This document shows positions 55,397 through 64,000 of a stretch of DNA of 64,000 nt, in pieces. The translations under genes and the position numbers were made by a program. Every line of letters starts with the position of its first letter. Position 1 is the stretch's first letter. The stretch is taken from NCBI RefSeq assembly GCF_026241165.1, contig NZ_JAPFQN010000006.1, positions 248,001 to 312,000 on the forward strand, written 5' to 3'. Origin of the DNA: Mangrovivirga halotolerans. GTDB lineage: Bacteria; Bacteroidota; Bacteroidia; Cytophagales; Cyclobacteriaceae. Under the pieces are notes generated by a model. The model was not told where the DNA came from. It did not search any database and was given only the letters and a program-made list of their open reading frames with translations.

Positions 55397-56183
55397 CATC
55401 GATTCTTTCCAACACCTTGGCCAGCATTCCAGGCCATAATCTTTTCAATACTATTCCTGTAGATTCCTTTAGACCAGCTATATAAACTTCCCTTTTATTT
55501 TTCTTCAAAGACCTCACGATCTTTCTTGCACATTGATCAGCTGGTATGCCATGTTTATTGCCTGGTTCCAGTTTGCCCAGTGGACTACCATCTGCCGTAA
55601 CCGCTTTTAGTGTAATAGGTGTTTTTATAAATCCCGGGCAAATAAGCGTGACATTAATACCATTCTTTGAATTTTCTGCCCGGACAGAATCGAAATACCC
55701 ATGTAAAGCGTGTTTGCTGGCGGCGTAGGTTGACCGATATGGTGTGCCGTATTTTCCGGTGACACTACTGGTTGCTACAATATGACCGGATTTTCTTTCA
55801 ATAAAATATGGCAAAATCTCCCGCGTCAAAGCAACAGCACTAAAAAAATTGACCTCCATAATTTTTCTAGTTGCTGAAAGATCTGTTTCTGCTGCTAGTG
55901 ATCTTTGGGTGACTCCTGCATTATTGATCAAAATATCCAGGGTGCCATACTTTTCCAAAACTTGTTCGAATGCAGGCTTTAAAGTTTCTGTATTAGTTAC
56001 ATCCAGAGGTAAAATCATATGCCCAGTTCCTTTGCATTGAGATCTGACCTTTTCTAACTCTTCTTCCCTTCTTGCAGATAAAATGACTTTAGCTCCCTTT
56101 TCGCTTAGTTCCACAGCAAGGGCTTCACCAATGCCGGAGGATGCTCCAGTAATCCAAACAATAGAATCTTTTATTTTAGTCAT
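55389..56183 (-). CDS. Short-chain dehydrogenase/reductase
   Basis: A 264-residue classical SDR: NAD(P) motif TGASSGIG (14-21), NNAG (about 86-89), catalytic Ser in SSVTGKYG and YAASK (YxxxK, about 157). The substrate is unknown; DltE-like or 3-oxoacyl reductase roles are possible. It lies between the NadR-like gene and the TPP riboswitch, in the opposite orientation to both. Confidence 0.92.
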   Translation of the reverse strand: MTKIKDSIVWITGASSGIGEALAVELSEKGAKVILSARREEELEKVRSQCKGTGHMILPLDVTNTETLKPAFEQVLEKYGTLDILINNAGVTQRSLAAETDLSATRKIMEVNFFSAVALTREILPYFIERKSGHIVATSSVTGKYGTPYRSTYAASKHALHGYFDSVRAENSKNGINVTLICPGFIKTPITLKAVTADGSPLGKLEPGNKHGIPADQCARKIVRSLKKNKREVYIAGLKESTGIVLKRLWPGMLAKVLERIDVT

Positions 56184-56263
56184 AGATTTTTATTTGTTCC
56201 AAAATAATATTTTCTAAACATTATTGCAGAATATGCGTCCTTATTATTAGAATTGCACTGCAA

Positions 56264-56342
56264 ATTCAGGGGTGCCCTAATAATTACGGGCTGAGATCAT
56301 ACCCTTATCACCTGATTCCGGTAGTGCGGACGAAGGGAGTAA
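56264..56342 (+). promoter_or_regulatory. TPP (thiamine pyrophosphate) riboswitch
   Basis: The THI-box is readable: CAGGGGTGCCC (56267-56277), GGCTGAGATCATACCC (56289-56304), then CACCTGATTCCGGTAGTGCGG and CGAAGGGAG (56331-56339). The CTGAGA and ACCTGA boxes are intact; the usual TAATGC is TAGTGC here. It precedes the TonB receptor by about 85 bases and should repress it when TPP is plentiful. Downstream, ACCCCTG (56387-56393) is complementary to CAGGGGT (56267-56273), and TTAAGGTT (56374-56381) to AACCTTAA (56417-56424) just before the ATG; these could be the switching strands. Confidence 0.9.
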
Positions 56343-56427
56343 GATTTAAGATTAATAACAAACACCATTGAGGTTAAGGTTCAGCTACCCCTGTCTTGCT
56401 GATGTTACACCTTTAAAACCTTAAATT

Positions 56428-58791
56428 ATGTTTCGCTTAACTTTATTAAGCATTTTCACTCTTGTATCAATGATGATGAATGCGCAACATTCATTTTCCG
56501 GGAGTATTTCCGATGTAAACGGCGATCCGGTAGTTGGAGCCTATGTGTTACTGGGAGAAAAATCCCAAACCGTTACTGATACTGATGGGAAATTTGAATT
56601 CCAGGACATTCCTTCTGGAGATTACATGCTAAGAATCAGTCATATCAGTTTCGAACGATTCAACAGAGAAGTATCAATTCCTGAGGAATCATCAATCAAT
56701 GCTGTATTGAAAGAGCAGGTTATTCAAAACCAGGAAGTGACTGTTTCAGCATTACGAGCAGGGGCAAAAACGCCTACTACCTATCAAAACATTGACAAAA
56801 AAGAACTCAATGAATTGAATCTTGCCCAGGATATGCCATTTCTATTAAACTTAACGCCTTCGGCCGTATCAACTTCTGATGCCGGGGCCGGAGTGGGATA
56901 TACGGGTATTCGTATCCGTGGTAGTGATGCAACACGAATTAATGTGACAATTAATGGAATTCCGATCAATGATTCAGAAAGCCATGGTACTTTCTGGGTT
57001 AACATGCCGGATCTTGCTTCTTCTGTAGAAAGTATTCAGATTCAAAGAGGTGTGGGTACTTCAACCAACGGATCTGGTGCATTTGGTGCCTCTGTAAATA
57101 TTGAAACCAACAACCTGCAAGATGAGGCATACGGAGAATTAGCACTATCTGCAGGATCTTTTGACACTTATAAGTCAACTGTAATGTTTGGATCAGGATT
57201 ACTCAACAATCATTTTATTATTGAAGGTCGACTGTCAAAAATTGAAAGTGACGGGTATATCGATCGTGCTAGCAGTGACCTGCGATCACTAAATCTTGCA
57301 GCTGCTTACACTTCTGAAGATCATTTATTGAAGTTCATACTACTTTCAGGAAGAGAAAGAACTTATCAGGCATGGTATGGAGTAAGTGCAGAGGATATTG
57401 CCACCTTTGGGAGAACTCACAATTGGGCAGGTTATTATTTCAACCAGCTTGGAGAAGAGGGGTATTATGATGACCAGGTTGATAATTATGGTCAGGATCA
57501 TTACCAGCTTCTATATACATTTAGTGGATTGACCAACTGGAACATAAACACTGCAGTACATTATACCCGCGGTAGAGGTTATTACGAGGAATATCACGGT
57601 TCTGAACCCTTTAGTGATTACTATCTCGACCCATTGGTTTTCCAGGACAGCACCATAAATCAAACTGACCTGGTCAGACGTAAATGGCTTGACAATCACT
57701 TTTATGGTGGTACTTTCTCCGCAGAGTTTACCCCAAACGCACCTTATCAGTTAACTTTTGGCGGGGCAATAAATCGATATGACGGCGATCATTTTGGAGA
57801 AATTATCTGGGCCAGGTATGCTTCGCAAACTGAAAACGATTACGAATGGTATCGTAACAATTCAGTTAAAGATGATTACAACTTTTATGTAAAAGGTCTG
57901 TATGACTTCAATCAGAAATTATCAGTTTTCGGAGATATCCAATTCAGAATGATCGATTATACCATGGAAGGTGTTTTTGACGGCTCTCCTGAGATAAGAT
58001 CAATGAATTATGATTTCAACTTTGTTAATCCAAAAGTCGGATTAAACTATGCAATAAATAACAACATGAGCTTGTATGCCAGCTATGCAGTTGGAAGAAG
58101 AGAACCGGTGAGAAGTGATTTTGTCGATGCTCCGCAAGGTGAACAACCTAAGCCTGAAAAGCTTAATGACTTTGAATTAGGCTTTAGAAGCCAGGGATAT
58201 AAATACGCAGTTGAAGTCAATTCATATTTCATGTATTATGAAAATCAGCTCGTATTAACTGGTGCTGTAAATGACGTTGGAGGATACATCAGGCAAAATG
58301 CAGGAGAGAGCTACAGAGCCGGTGTAGAAGTAAGTGGTCTTTACAATTTCAGTAGTCAATTTACAGTTGAAGGAAATGTTAGTCTTAGCCAAAACCGCAT
58401 TGAAGAATTTAAAACTTTTGGAGAAACTGACCTGGTAACTTATGAAAATACGCCAATTGCATTTTCACCAAATATGATCAGTTCGGTAATTCTAAGATAT
58501 AATCCAACAGATGATCTTTCAATCAATCTGATCAACAAATATGTAGGATCTCAATATCTGGATAATTCGGGAAGGGAAGTAAGTAAACTGGATGATTACT
58601 TTGTCAATGACCTCAAAATTGGATATAATATTCCAATGGATTCAGGAATTAAATCTTTGTCATTTGATTTACTGGTCAATAACATATTTGATCAGGAATA
58701 TATAAACAACGGATATATGTATGGTAGCACTCCATATTTTTATCCCCAGGCGGGCAGAAACTTCCTGATTGGATTTACAGCCAGATTCTAA
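56428..58791 (+). CDS. TonB-dependent receptor, probably for thiamine
   Basis: A 787-residue outer-membrane receptor. Signal peptide (about 1-20, ending MMNAQ), a CarboxypepD-regulatory-like domain (about 20-100, SGSISDVNGDPVVGAYVLLG and TDTDGKFEFQDIPSGDY), the plug (about 115-230, with GIRIRGSDATRINVTINGIPIND), and the 22-strand barrel ending in an aromatic residue (GFTARF). The riboswitch upstream implies import of thiamine or a precursor. DUF6687 follows two bases after the stop. Confidence 0.93.
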   Translation: MFRLTLLSIFTLVSMMMNAQHSFSGSISDVNGDPVVGAYVLLGEKSQTVTDTDGKFEFQDIPSGDYMLRISHISFERFNREVSIPEESSINAVLKEQVIQNQEVTVSALRAGAKTPTTYQNIDKKELNELNLAQDMPFLLNLTPSAVSTSDAGAGVGYTGIRIRGSDATRINVTINGIPINDSESHGTFWVNMPDLASSVESIQIQRGVGTSTNGSGAFGASVNIETNNLQDEAYGELALSAGSFDTYKSTVMFGSGLLNNHFIIEGRLSKIESDGYIDRASSDLRSLNLAAAYTSEDHLLKFILLSGRERTYQAWYGVSAEDIATFGRTHNWAGYYFNQLGEEGYYDDQVDNYGQDHYQLLYTFSGLTNWNINTAVHYTRGRGYYEEYHGSEPFSDYYLDPLVFQDSTINQTDLVRRKWLDNHFYGGTFSAEFTPNAPYQLTFGGAINRYDGDHFGEIIWARYASQTENDYEWYRNNSVKDDYNFYVKGLYDFNQKLSVFGDIQFRMIDYTMEGVFDGSPEIRSMNYDFNFVNPKVGLNYAINNNMSLYASYAVGRREPVRSDFVDAPQGEQPKPEKLNDFELGFRSQGYKYAVEVNSYFMYYENQLVLTGAVNDVGGYIRQNAGESYRAGVEVSGLYNFSSQFTVEGNVSLSQNRIEEFKTFGETDLVTYENTPIAFSPNMISSVILRYNPTDDLSINLINKYVGSQYLDNSGREVSKLDDYFVNDLKIGYNIPMDSGIKSLSFDLLVNNIFDQEYINNGYMYGSTPYFYPQAGRNFLIGFTARF

Positions 58792-58792
58792 A

Positions 58793-59836
58793 ATGAAATT
58801 TGTTCCGTTTCATAATATACCAGAACCGGAAAATTGCCTTGCGGTGGATTGTACCCACCGCAAGGCTCTTCCCTTAAGTCACTGGCGAGGTGCTCCTTCT
58901 CCTGAAAATATTCACGATGACACCTCTGCAGCAATATGCCTGAATGCCATTAAAGCAAATCTGATAGAAGGGTATCGATATGTTACCAATAATCATTTTG
59001 ACATTGATGGATTTATGGGTGTATGGGCTTTAATGGAGCCGGAATTAGCACTAAAAAACGAACAATTAATTAGGCAGGCAGCGCTGATTGGTGATTTCAG
59101 AGAATTACCTGACTTAAACGATGTGATAAATGACAAAGCGCTCAAAATAGTTTGCCTGATCAATAAAATTGAAAAGGATCATTTTTATGCTCCTTTTGAA
59201 GCTCAAGACCAGGAAGATAAAGAGAGCAAGGCGTGTGTTGAAAAGTATGAGTATTTTCTTCCTAGGTTGAAAGCCTATTTAAATAATATTGACCACTATG
59301 CTGATTATTGGAAAGAAGAATATGAATGCGTAATCAATGGGTTGAGAAATATAAACTCGATCAAATATGATGACTCAATCCGATTAACAATAATTCATGC
59401 TAAAAAGCCTGTACATTATTACTCCTTGTTTAAAGGAACTGAAAATTCTGACATGGTTATTACTGTTTATTCTGAAAACAGATTTGAATTAGAATATAAA
59501 TATACCAGCTGGGTTGACACTAACCGTCTAAGTTATCCTCGAGTTGACCTTACTCTTTTAACTGAAAGATTAAATAAACTTGAAGAAAATCCCGGTACCT
59601 GGATAGGTGATAAAATTACGGATACGGGTCCGATATTAAGGTTATCACGAGAAACACTCTCAAAAGCACAACGATTTGACCACCCTTTTAACAGACCGAT
59701 CCATAAAAGCAGTATACCCGAAGAGCAATTCATAAAAATTATCCATTCTTATTTTAAAGAAGCTTACAATAACATCCAACCTCAGAAAAAGTACAGCTGG
59801 GAAGAAATAAAAGAATGGAACAAGCAAAGGGTTTAA
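58793..59836 (+). CDS. DUF6687 family protein
   Basis: A 347-residue cytoplasmic protein matching DUF6687 as I recall it: PLSHWRGAPSPENIHDDTSAAI, YVTNNHFDIDGFMGVWALMEPELAL, and a C-terminal domain with SYPRVDLTLLTERLNKLE. The NHFDIDGF segment recalls the DHH phosphoesterase motif, but I cannot confirm activity. Start is ATG 58793, one base after the receptor stop; a TTG further up would overlap it. Thiamine-linked location is from context only. Confidence 0.75.
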   Translation: MKFVPFHNIPEPENCLAVDCTHRKALPLSHWRGAPSPENIHDDTSAAICLNAIKANLIEGYRYVTNNHFDIDGFMGVWALMEPELALKNEQLIRQAALIGDFRELPDLNDVINDKALKIVCLINKIEKDHFYAPFEAQDQEDKESKACVEKYEYFLPRLKAYLNNIDHYADYWKEEYECVINGLRNINSIKYDDSIRLTIIHAKKPVHYYSLFKGTENSDMVITVYSENRFELEYKYTSWVDTNRLSYPRVDLTLLTERLNKLEENPGTWIGDKITDTGPILRLSRETLSKAQRFDHPFNRPIHKSSIPEEQFIKIIHSYFKEAYNNIQPQKKYSWEEIKEWNKQRV

Positions 59837-59854
59837 AATCTAATTTTTAGATTT
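59836..59854 (+). other. A/T intercistronic hairpin between DUF6687 and TPK-like gene
   Basis: AAATCTAA pairs with TTAGATTT around a 3-base loop, five bases before the next start. It has no T-run, so it is more likely a processing or coupling element than a terminator. Confidence 0.35.
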
Positions 59855-59859
59855 GAGCC

Positions 59860-60426
59860 ATGTCTTCACATCACGTAATCAGAGAAGGTCAGGAGCCTGC
59901 TATTTATTTAAGAAACAGTAGCAGTGTAATTCTTAAAGTACTTCATAATTTGCTTGAATGGAGCCCATATCTTATTGTCAATTCTGATACGTTAGTTTTT
60001 TGCAAGGATCATGGTATAAAACCTGACGCAATAGTATGCGAAACAGAGAATGAAGTAGATTTCTTCATTGAAATAATACCTCATTTAGATACTTTAAATG
60101 ATCTGGATCAGATCAAAAAATGGTTAAAATCCAGGAATTGCGATCAGCTGTTGATCTTTGAAGATATGAATAATCTGAAACAACTTATCAGTACTGATCC
60201 TTTGTTCGGTGTTATTGATAGAAATATTAAATATTCCATGATCAGAGAGAGAATATTAAAATGGTTTCCCGAAGGACAGAAACTATTCCTGGTCAATACA
60301 GAGTCAAAACAAAATATGGAATTTACTAACCTGAAAAAAAATAACCAGGCCCTTATTGTTATAAATACTGGCCTGGTTAACATACATTCAAACAATCCTT
60401 TTTACCTGGGTGAACTATTAGAATAG
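59860..60426 (+). CDS. Degenerate thiamine pyrophosphokinase-like protein
   Basis: A 188-residue protein starting MSSHHVIREGQEPA, an N terminus I associate with Bacteroidota thiamine pyrophosphokinases. The next part (PYLIVNSDTLVFCKDHGIKPDAIVCE) follows the TPK pattern of a strand, a helix and a (K/P)PD segment. The ADGG and GD.DS motifs that bind Mg-ATP are not intact: the expected aspartates read as NSDT and CETENEVD. So catalysis is doubtful. Position at the end of the thiamine operon supports the relationship. It converges on the hsp20 gene with a 9-base overlap. Confidence 0.6.
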   Translation: MSSHHVIREGQEPAIYLRNSSSVILKVLHNLLEWSPYLIVNSDTLVFCKDHGIKPDAIVCETENEVDFFIEIIPHLDTLNDLDQIKKWLKSRNCDQLLIFEDMNNLKQLISTDPLFGVIDRNIKYSMIRERILKWFPEGQKLFLVNTESKQNMEFTNLKKNNQALIVINTGLVNIHSNNPFYLGELLE

Positions 60427-60816
60427 TCCGCTATCAGGAAATTGTCTGACATCAATTTTTTTATGATATCCTCTACCGTCATGGTTAAAAGGAAGGTTAA
60501 CAACTAGTTTCTCGTCTTCTCCATAAGCTTCAATACGCTGATAATCAACATCCCTTGGCAAGGTCACTATTGCATGTACCTTAGGAACTTTCACATTTGA
60601 TTCATAGGTATCAGTAAGTTTACATACAGTTAATTTATCATTGAAAATATCAACATTAAGCTCTTCAGGACTTATCCCGGGAACATTAACAATTAACCTG
60701 TAGTTTTTCTTTAATCGCTTAAACTTAACATTGGCTTGAACACTGCCTCCGTTAATTGTGTTCATGAAGTCCGTTGTTAACAATAGTTCTTTAGGAATTT
60801 TGTTATAAATTTTCAT
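60418..60816 (-). CDS. Small heat-shock protein (Hsp20/alpha-crystallin)
   Basis: A 132-residue protein with the alpha-crystallin domain (about 30-125): YRLIVNVPGISPEELNVDIFNDKLTV and FTLPRDVD-like VTLPRDVDYQRIEAYGEDEKLVVNLPF. The C-terminal IxI motif is not evident. I chose ATG 60816 over a TTG seven codons upstream. No CIRCE or sigma-32-like element recognised upstream. Confidence 0.85.
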   Translation of the reverse strand: MKIYNKIPKELLLTTDFMNTINGGSVQANVKFKRLKKNYRLIVNVPGISPEELNVDIFNDKLTVCKLTDTYESNVKVPKVHAIVTLPRDVDYQRIEAYGEDEKLVVNLPFNHDGRGYHKKIDVRQFPDSGLF

Positions 60817-60890
60817 ATCAACCTCAACTTTCTTCAATTAATTCAAGATATTTAATGCAAAGTTTGTTCCAAATAATTTTTTCATTTGTT

Positions 60891-62669
60891 ATGACAAATA
60901 AAATGGTCAAAATGTCATCTACATCCGCTTTTAAAGACTTTCTGTCAGCATCTTTTATCTTAATAATAGGTTTCACATTATTTTATAATCATGTATCGGG
61001 ACAAAACTCTACAGTTTTTGAGCAATCCCAGGGAACAAAAACAGCTACATATCAGGAAGGCATAAAGTTTTATAAAAGCCTCTCTCAAGAATTCAGTACT
61101 ATTCAGATGGATTCTGTGGGCATGACAGATTCAGGAATGCCTCTGCACCTTGTTACTTATTCTCAAAATGAGGTTTTTAACTTTACCCAGTTGCATCGTG
61201 ATAATAAAAAGATATTAATGATCAATAATGCCATTCACCCTGGAGAACCTGATGGGGTAGAGGCTTCAATGATGCTTCTTAGAGATATTGCAAGTGGAAA
61301 ACAAGAAATCGATGAAGACATTGTCATTGCCATTATACCTTTTTACAATATCGGAGGCGTTTTAAACAGGAACAATCATTCCAGAGCAAACCAAAATGGT
61401 CCGGAAGAATATGGATTCAGGGGCAATGCAAGAAATTATGACCTTAACAGAGATTTTATAAAGTCTGATACGAGAAACGCTTTCGCTTTTCAAAATGCTT
61501 TTCATATGGTTAAGCCTCATCTGCTTGTCGATACACATGTATCTAATGGAGCCGATTACCAATATGTAATGACAATGGTCTACCCACAAAAAGATAAACT
61601 TGGAGGGGCCACCGCAAAATTACAAGAAGAATTATTAATGCCTTACCTATTCAATCAGATGGAAGAAGCAGATTATCCTACTGTACCATATGTCAATGTA
61701 TTTGGAAGGACTCCTGAACCAGGATGGCAGCAGTTCCTCGATGGACCCAGATATTCTTCAGGGTATGCTGCGCTTTTTCAAACTATCGCATTTCAAAGCG
61801 AAACTCATATGCTTAAACCATTTAAGCAGAGAGTTTTGGCTACCTATGCCTGGCTAAACGCATGTATTTCAGCACTTGAAAAACACGGTGATGAAATAGT
61901 TGAAGCGCAGAAAAAAGATCGTCAGAATTTGATGGATCAAACACGGTTCTCACTCTCATGGGAAATTGATACTACAGATTACCAGATCTTGAACTTCAAA
62001 GGGTATGAAGGAAAGATCATTAAAAGTGAAATATCAGGAGGGGAAAGATTGTATTATAATCATGAAAAACCGTTTGAAAAAGAGTTAAAGTTCTACGATT
62101 CATATAAACCCGGAAATATAATCAATGCCCCCTCTTATTATGTAATCCCACAACAATGGCACGAAGTAATCAGGCGGTTAAAAAATAACGATGTAGAACT
62201 CAAGACGGTCGAAAAAGACACTTCCATACTAGTAGCGGCATATTCTATCAATTCTTATGAAACGAGTCGCATGCCGTATGAAGGACATTATCTTCACTAT
62301 AACATAAAAACCAGTAAAAATCAAAAGCAGGTTAATCTAAGAAAGGGAGATTACATTCTTGATGTAAACCAACCTTCTAAACGATATATTATTGAAGTTC
62401 TCGAGCCAGAAGCACCGGATTCATTTTTTGCATGGAACTTTTTTGATACAAGACTCCAGCGGAAAGAACATTTTTCTCCTTATGTATTTGAAGACCTGGC
62501 AAAAGAAATGCTGGAGAATGACCGCGAGTTAAAGCAAATCTTAGAAAATGCGACCAAGGAAAATCCTGAATTAGAAAGTAATGCTTATAGTCAATTGAAG
62601 GTAATCTATGAAAACTCTCCTTACTCAGAGAGTGCCTATTTGGAATATCCGATTTATAGAATAGAATAA
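60891..62669 (+). CDS. M14-family zinc carboxypeptidase, secreted
   Basis: A 592-residue protein if started at ATG 60891; in-frame ATGs at 60855, 60903 and 60912 are alternatives. The signal peptide is within the first 40 residues (FILIIGFTLFYNHVSG). The zinc motif HPGEPDG (H116, E119 in this numbering), a third zinc ligand His in DTHVSNG, and the catalytic Glu in FQSETHMLKPF are in place, so it looks active. The C-terminal 230 residues are an extension of unknown type. Protein or peptide degradation outside the inner membrane is inferred. Confidence 0.85.
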   Translation: MTNKMVKMSSTSAFKDFLSASFILIIGFTLFYNHVSGQNSTVFEQSQGTKTATYQEGIKFYKSLSQEFSTIQMDSVGMTDSGMPLHLVTYSQNEVFNFTQLHRDNKKILMINNAIHPGEPDGVEASMMLLRDIASGKQEIDEDIVIAIIPFYNIGGVLNRNNHSRANQNGPEEYGFRGNARNYDLNRDFIKSDTRNAFAFQNAFHMVKPHLLVDTHVSNGADYQYVMTMVYPQKDKLGGATAKLQEELLMPYLFNQMEEADYPTVPYVNVFGRTPEPGWQQFLDGPRYSSGYAALFQTIAFQSETHMLKPFKQRVLATYAWLNACISALEKHGDEIVEAQKKDRQNLMDQTRFSLSWEIDTTDYQILNFKGYEGKIIKSEISGGERLYYNHEKPFEKELKFYDSYKPGNIINAPSYYVIPQQWHEVIRRLKNNDVELKTVEKDTSILVAAYSINSYETSRMPYEGHYLHYNIKTSKNQKQVNLRKGDYILDVNQPSKRYIIEVLEPEAPDSFFAWNFFDTRLQRKEHFSPYVFEDLAKEMLENDRELKQILENATKENPELESNAYSQLKVIYENSPYSESAYLEYPIYRIE

Positions 62670-62698
62670 AAAAGGGACTCAAATTGAGTCCCTTTTTT
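62668..62698. terminator. Bidirectional terminator after the M14 gene
   Basis: AAAAGGGACTC pairs with GAGTCCCTTTT around AAATT, with A-run on the left and T-run on the right. It serves the M14 gene on the plus strand and the last gene on the minus strand. Confidence 0.87.
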
Positions 62699-62709
62699 AT
62701 TCTGTTTGT

Positions 62710-64000
62710 TTATTGACCTAAACTCTCATCGCTGGAATTCCTTAACTTTAAAAGTAAAAAACATTCCTTTCGTCCTTTCATTGTATAAATAAATCTTTGG
62801 TTTTCATCAAGTTGATTACCTTTAATTGGTTTAAAGTATAGATCAACCTCATCTTTTTCGAAAAGAACGCTTTTTTCAACTTTTGCATTTGCGTCTACTC
62901 TTACCAATAAAGCGGCATAACCATTATAACCGCCCGTTGAATAAATTTTATCTCCTGGTTCCAAGTCTATATTTGCTTTTGTACCATTATACAATAAATA
63001 AATATCGTTACCATTTACAAAAGCATTATATGATCCTAAATATTTATCCCTTTGATCTTTAGCAATTTTTGTTCCCCAAACTATTTCTCCTTCAGGAGAT
63101 AATTTGATAATCATAATGTCTCTGATATGATGGTAATATTTGTTTTCTGTAGGTGAGACATAAACAGAATTTACATGATGGAATTCACCTGTTAGAATAA
63201 TATTTCCATCTTCTAACACTCTTAAATAATCAAGATCAAAATGTTTAAGTTCATTAGCTTCATTTTCTTTATCCTTTGTCACAGACTTCACATCATTCCT
63301 ATATTTGAAATCAAGCGAAATAACATTTTGCGGCAAATCATTATGAACTCTTTTTAATATTCTTCCGGACTCAGAATTTATTTTTAAAAAGTAAATCCCT
63401 GCAACATTATTTGGTTTCAACCTTGAAAAATAACCTGTGCAAATAACATTTCCTGCATTGTCAAGCTTTAAAGCTAAGTCGTAAAAATATTCGTCATTGT
63501 CACGAATATTAACTTCTCCCTTATCGCCATTATTTCTAACACTTAATATTTTATAAGTATAATTAGGCTCGACCTTTTTTCGGTATTCTTTTGAAATGTT
63601 GCCTTTATAGTCAGACAGAAAACTTTCTTTTTTTTCGTAATATTCCTTATATAGTAAGTGAATGTTACCATCATTACTCACTCTAATATTTTTAATCACC
63701 GCTAATTTTGATTCTACTGGAAGTTCCAGATCCTTTTTCCAAAGACTTTGAAGGTTTGAATCAAATATTTCAAATGTATAAAAGGCATTTTCATTTGGAT
63801 CAGTTGGGTTAGCAGTGGTAATAGCTATTTTACTTGTATCAGAAGATAAATTTATATAGATACCGTAATTTTCATCAAGTATAGATGTATTTTCCATTCG
63901 CCCCAATATCTTATAATCACTCTCATCAACCTCAAAAGTGTTTTTATTCACTTTATGGGCAACAAGGTCTAGCCCGTTAGTTTCTTTATTTTTAACAGAG
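62710..64000 (-). CDS. Large repeat/beta-propeller-like protein, 5' end outside window
   Basis: The frame is open through to the right edge, so the gene is cut at its N terminus; a GTG at 63951 is not needed as start. About 430 C-terminal residues are visible. They contain repeated strand blocks (YTFEIFDSNLQSLWKKDLELP, NIRVSNDGNIHLLYKEYY, DLALKLDNAGNVICTGYFSRL, IMIIKLSPEGEIVWGTKIA) typical of beta-propellers. I do not recognise a family name. Secretion cannot be judged without the N terminus. Confidence 0.65.
   Translation of the reverse strand, partial: SVKNKETNGLDLVAHKVNKNTFEVDESDYKILGRMENTSILDENYGIYINLSSDTSKIAITTANPTDPNENAFYTFEIFDSNLQSLWKKDLELPVESKLAVIKNIRVSNDGNIHLLYKEYYEKKESFLSDYKGNISKEYRKKVEPNYTYKILSVRNNGDKGEVNIRDNDEYFYDLALKLDNAGNVICTGYFSRLKPNNVAGIYFLKINSESGRILKRVHNDLPQNVISLDFKYRNDVKSVTKDKENEANELKHFDLDYLRVLEDGNIILTGEFHHVNSVYVSPTENKYYHHIRDIMIIKLSPEGEIVWGTKIAKDQRDKYLGSYNAFVNGNDIYLLYNGTKANIDLEPGDKIYSTGGYNGYAALLVRVDANAKVEKSVLFEKDEVDLYFKPIKGNQLDENQRFIYTMKGRKECFLLLKLRNSSDESLGQ

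Overview
The window is low-GC and densely packed, and reads as chromosomal core genome of a member of the Bacteroidota, most likely an aerobic Cytophagales-type organism. The evidence is a fused MurF-Alr protein, DUF4783, DUF4105 and DUF6687 proteins, a CcmE of the CxxxY type, three adjacent parvulin-type chaperone genes, a TPP-riboswitch-controlled TonB receptor, and promoters of the Bacteroidota form TTTG-N19-TAnnTTTG. I see no tRNA, rRNA, CRISPR array, insertion sequence or prophage, and no gene-free stretch longer than 300 bases.

Layout. 1-9043: end of lysA, a secreted small protein on the opposite strand, murF-alr, an unlisted 50-residue Lys-rich small protein, a membrane-anchored MutS-like ATPase, purK-purE and an OmpA-like secreted protein. 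9050-14177 (minus): TerC-family protein, lipoprotein plus ABC exporter, gpmI. 14333-18738 (plus): DUF4783-nadC with a 32-residue membrane peptide overlapping nadC, a YcxB-like protein, a small membrane protein with recX, an NRDE protein and a radical SAM/SPASM enzyme. 18735-27305: a tightly coupled pterin dehydratase-rsmI-inositol phosphatase-DUF4105 operon (minus), a TerB-like protein, DUF493, a PpiD-like chaperone, a CNNM/CorC protein and arginine deiminase.

27347-31889 (minus): cytochrome c maturation genes ccmB-C-D-E-F. 32158-38536 (plus): nucleotide-sugar genes rfbA-rfbC-rfbB-wbpA-wbpE-wbpD-wbpB, which can make dTDP-4-keto sugars and UDP-2,3-diacetamido-glucuronate for surface polysaccharide. 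38571-42303: cysQ and, divergently, cysC-cysD-cysN, together a sulfate activation (PAPS) module. 42317-44543: pheS and a beta-propeller lipoprotein.

44595-52571 (minus): MoxR ATPase with three consecutive SurA/PPIase-family genes, then a compact partner-switching set (SpoIIE phosphatase, STAS antagonist, RsbW-like kinase). 52671-55396: guaB, divergent from pnuC plus a NadR-like kinase. 55389-60426: a short-chain dehydrogenase, then a TPP riboswitch leading a TonB receptor, DUF6687 and a thiamine-pyrophosphokinase-like protein. 60418-64000: a small heat-shock protein, an M14 carboxypeptidase and a protein cut by the right edge.

I found no wholly new defence or mobile system. The most distinctive items are the CxxxY-type CcmE without neighbouring ccmA/G/H, the thiamine locus with a degenerate TPK-like protein and a possible riboswitch switching strand, the uncatalogued small proteins, and the sugar/sulfate cluster whose downstream transferases are missing from the window.
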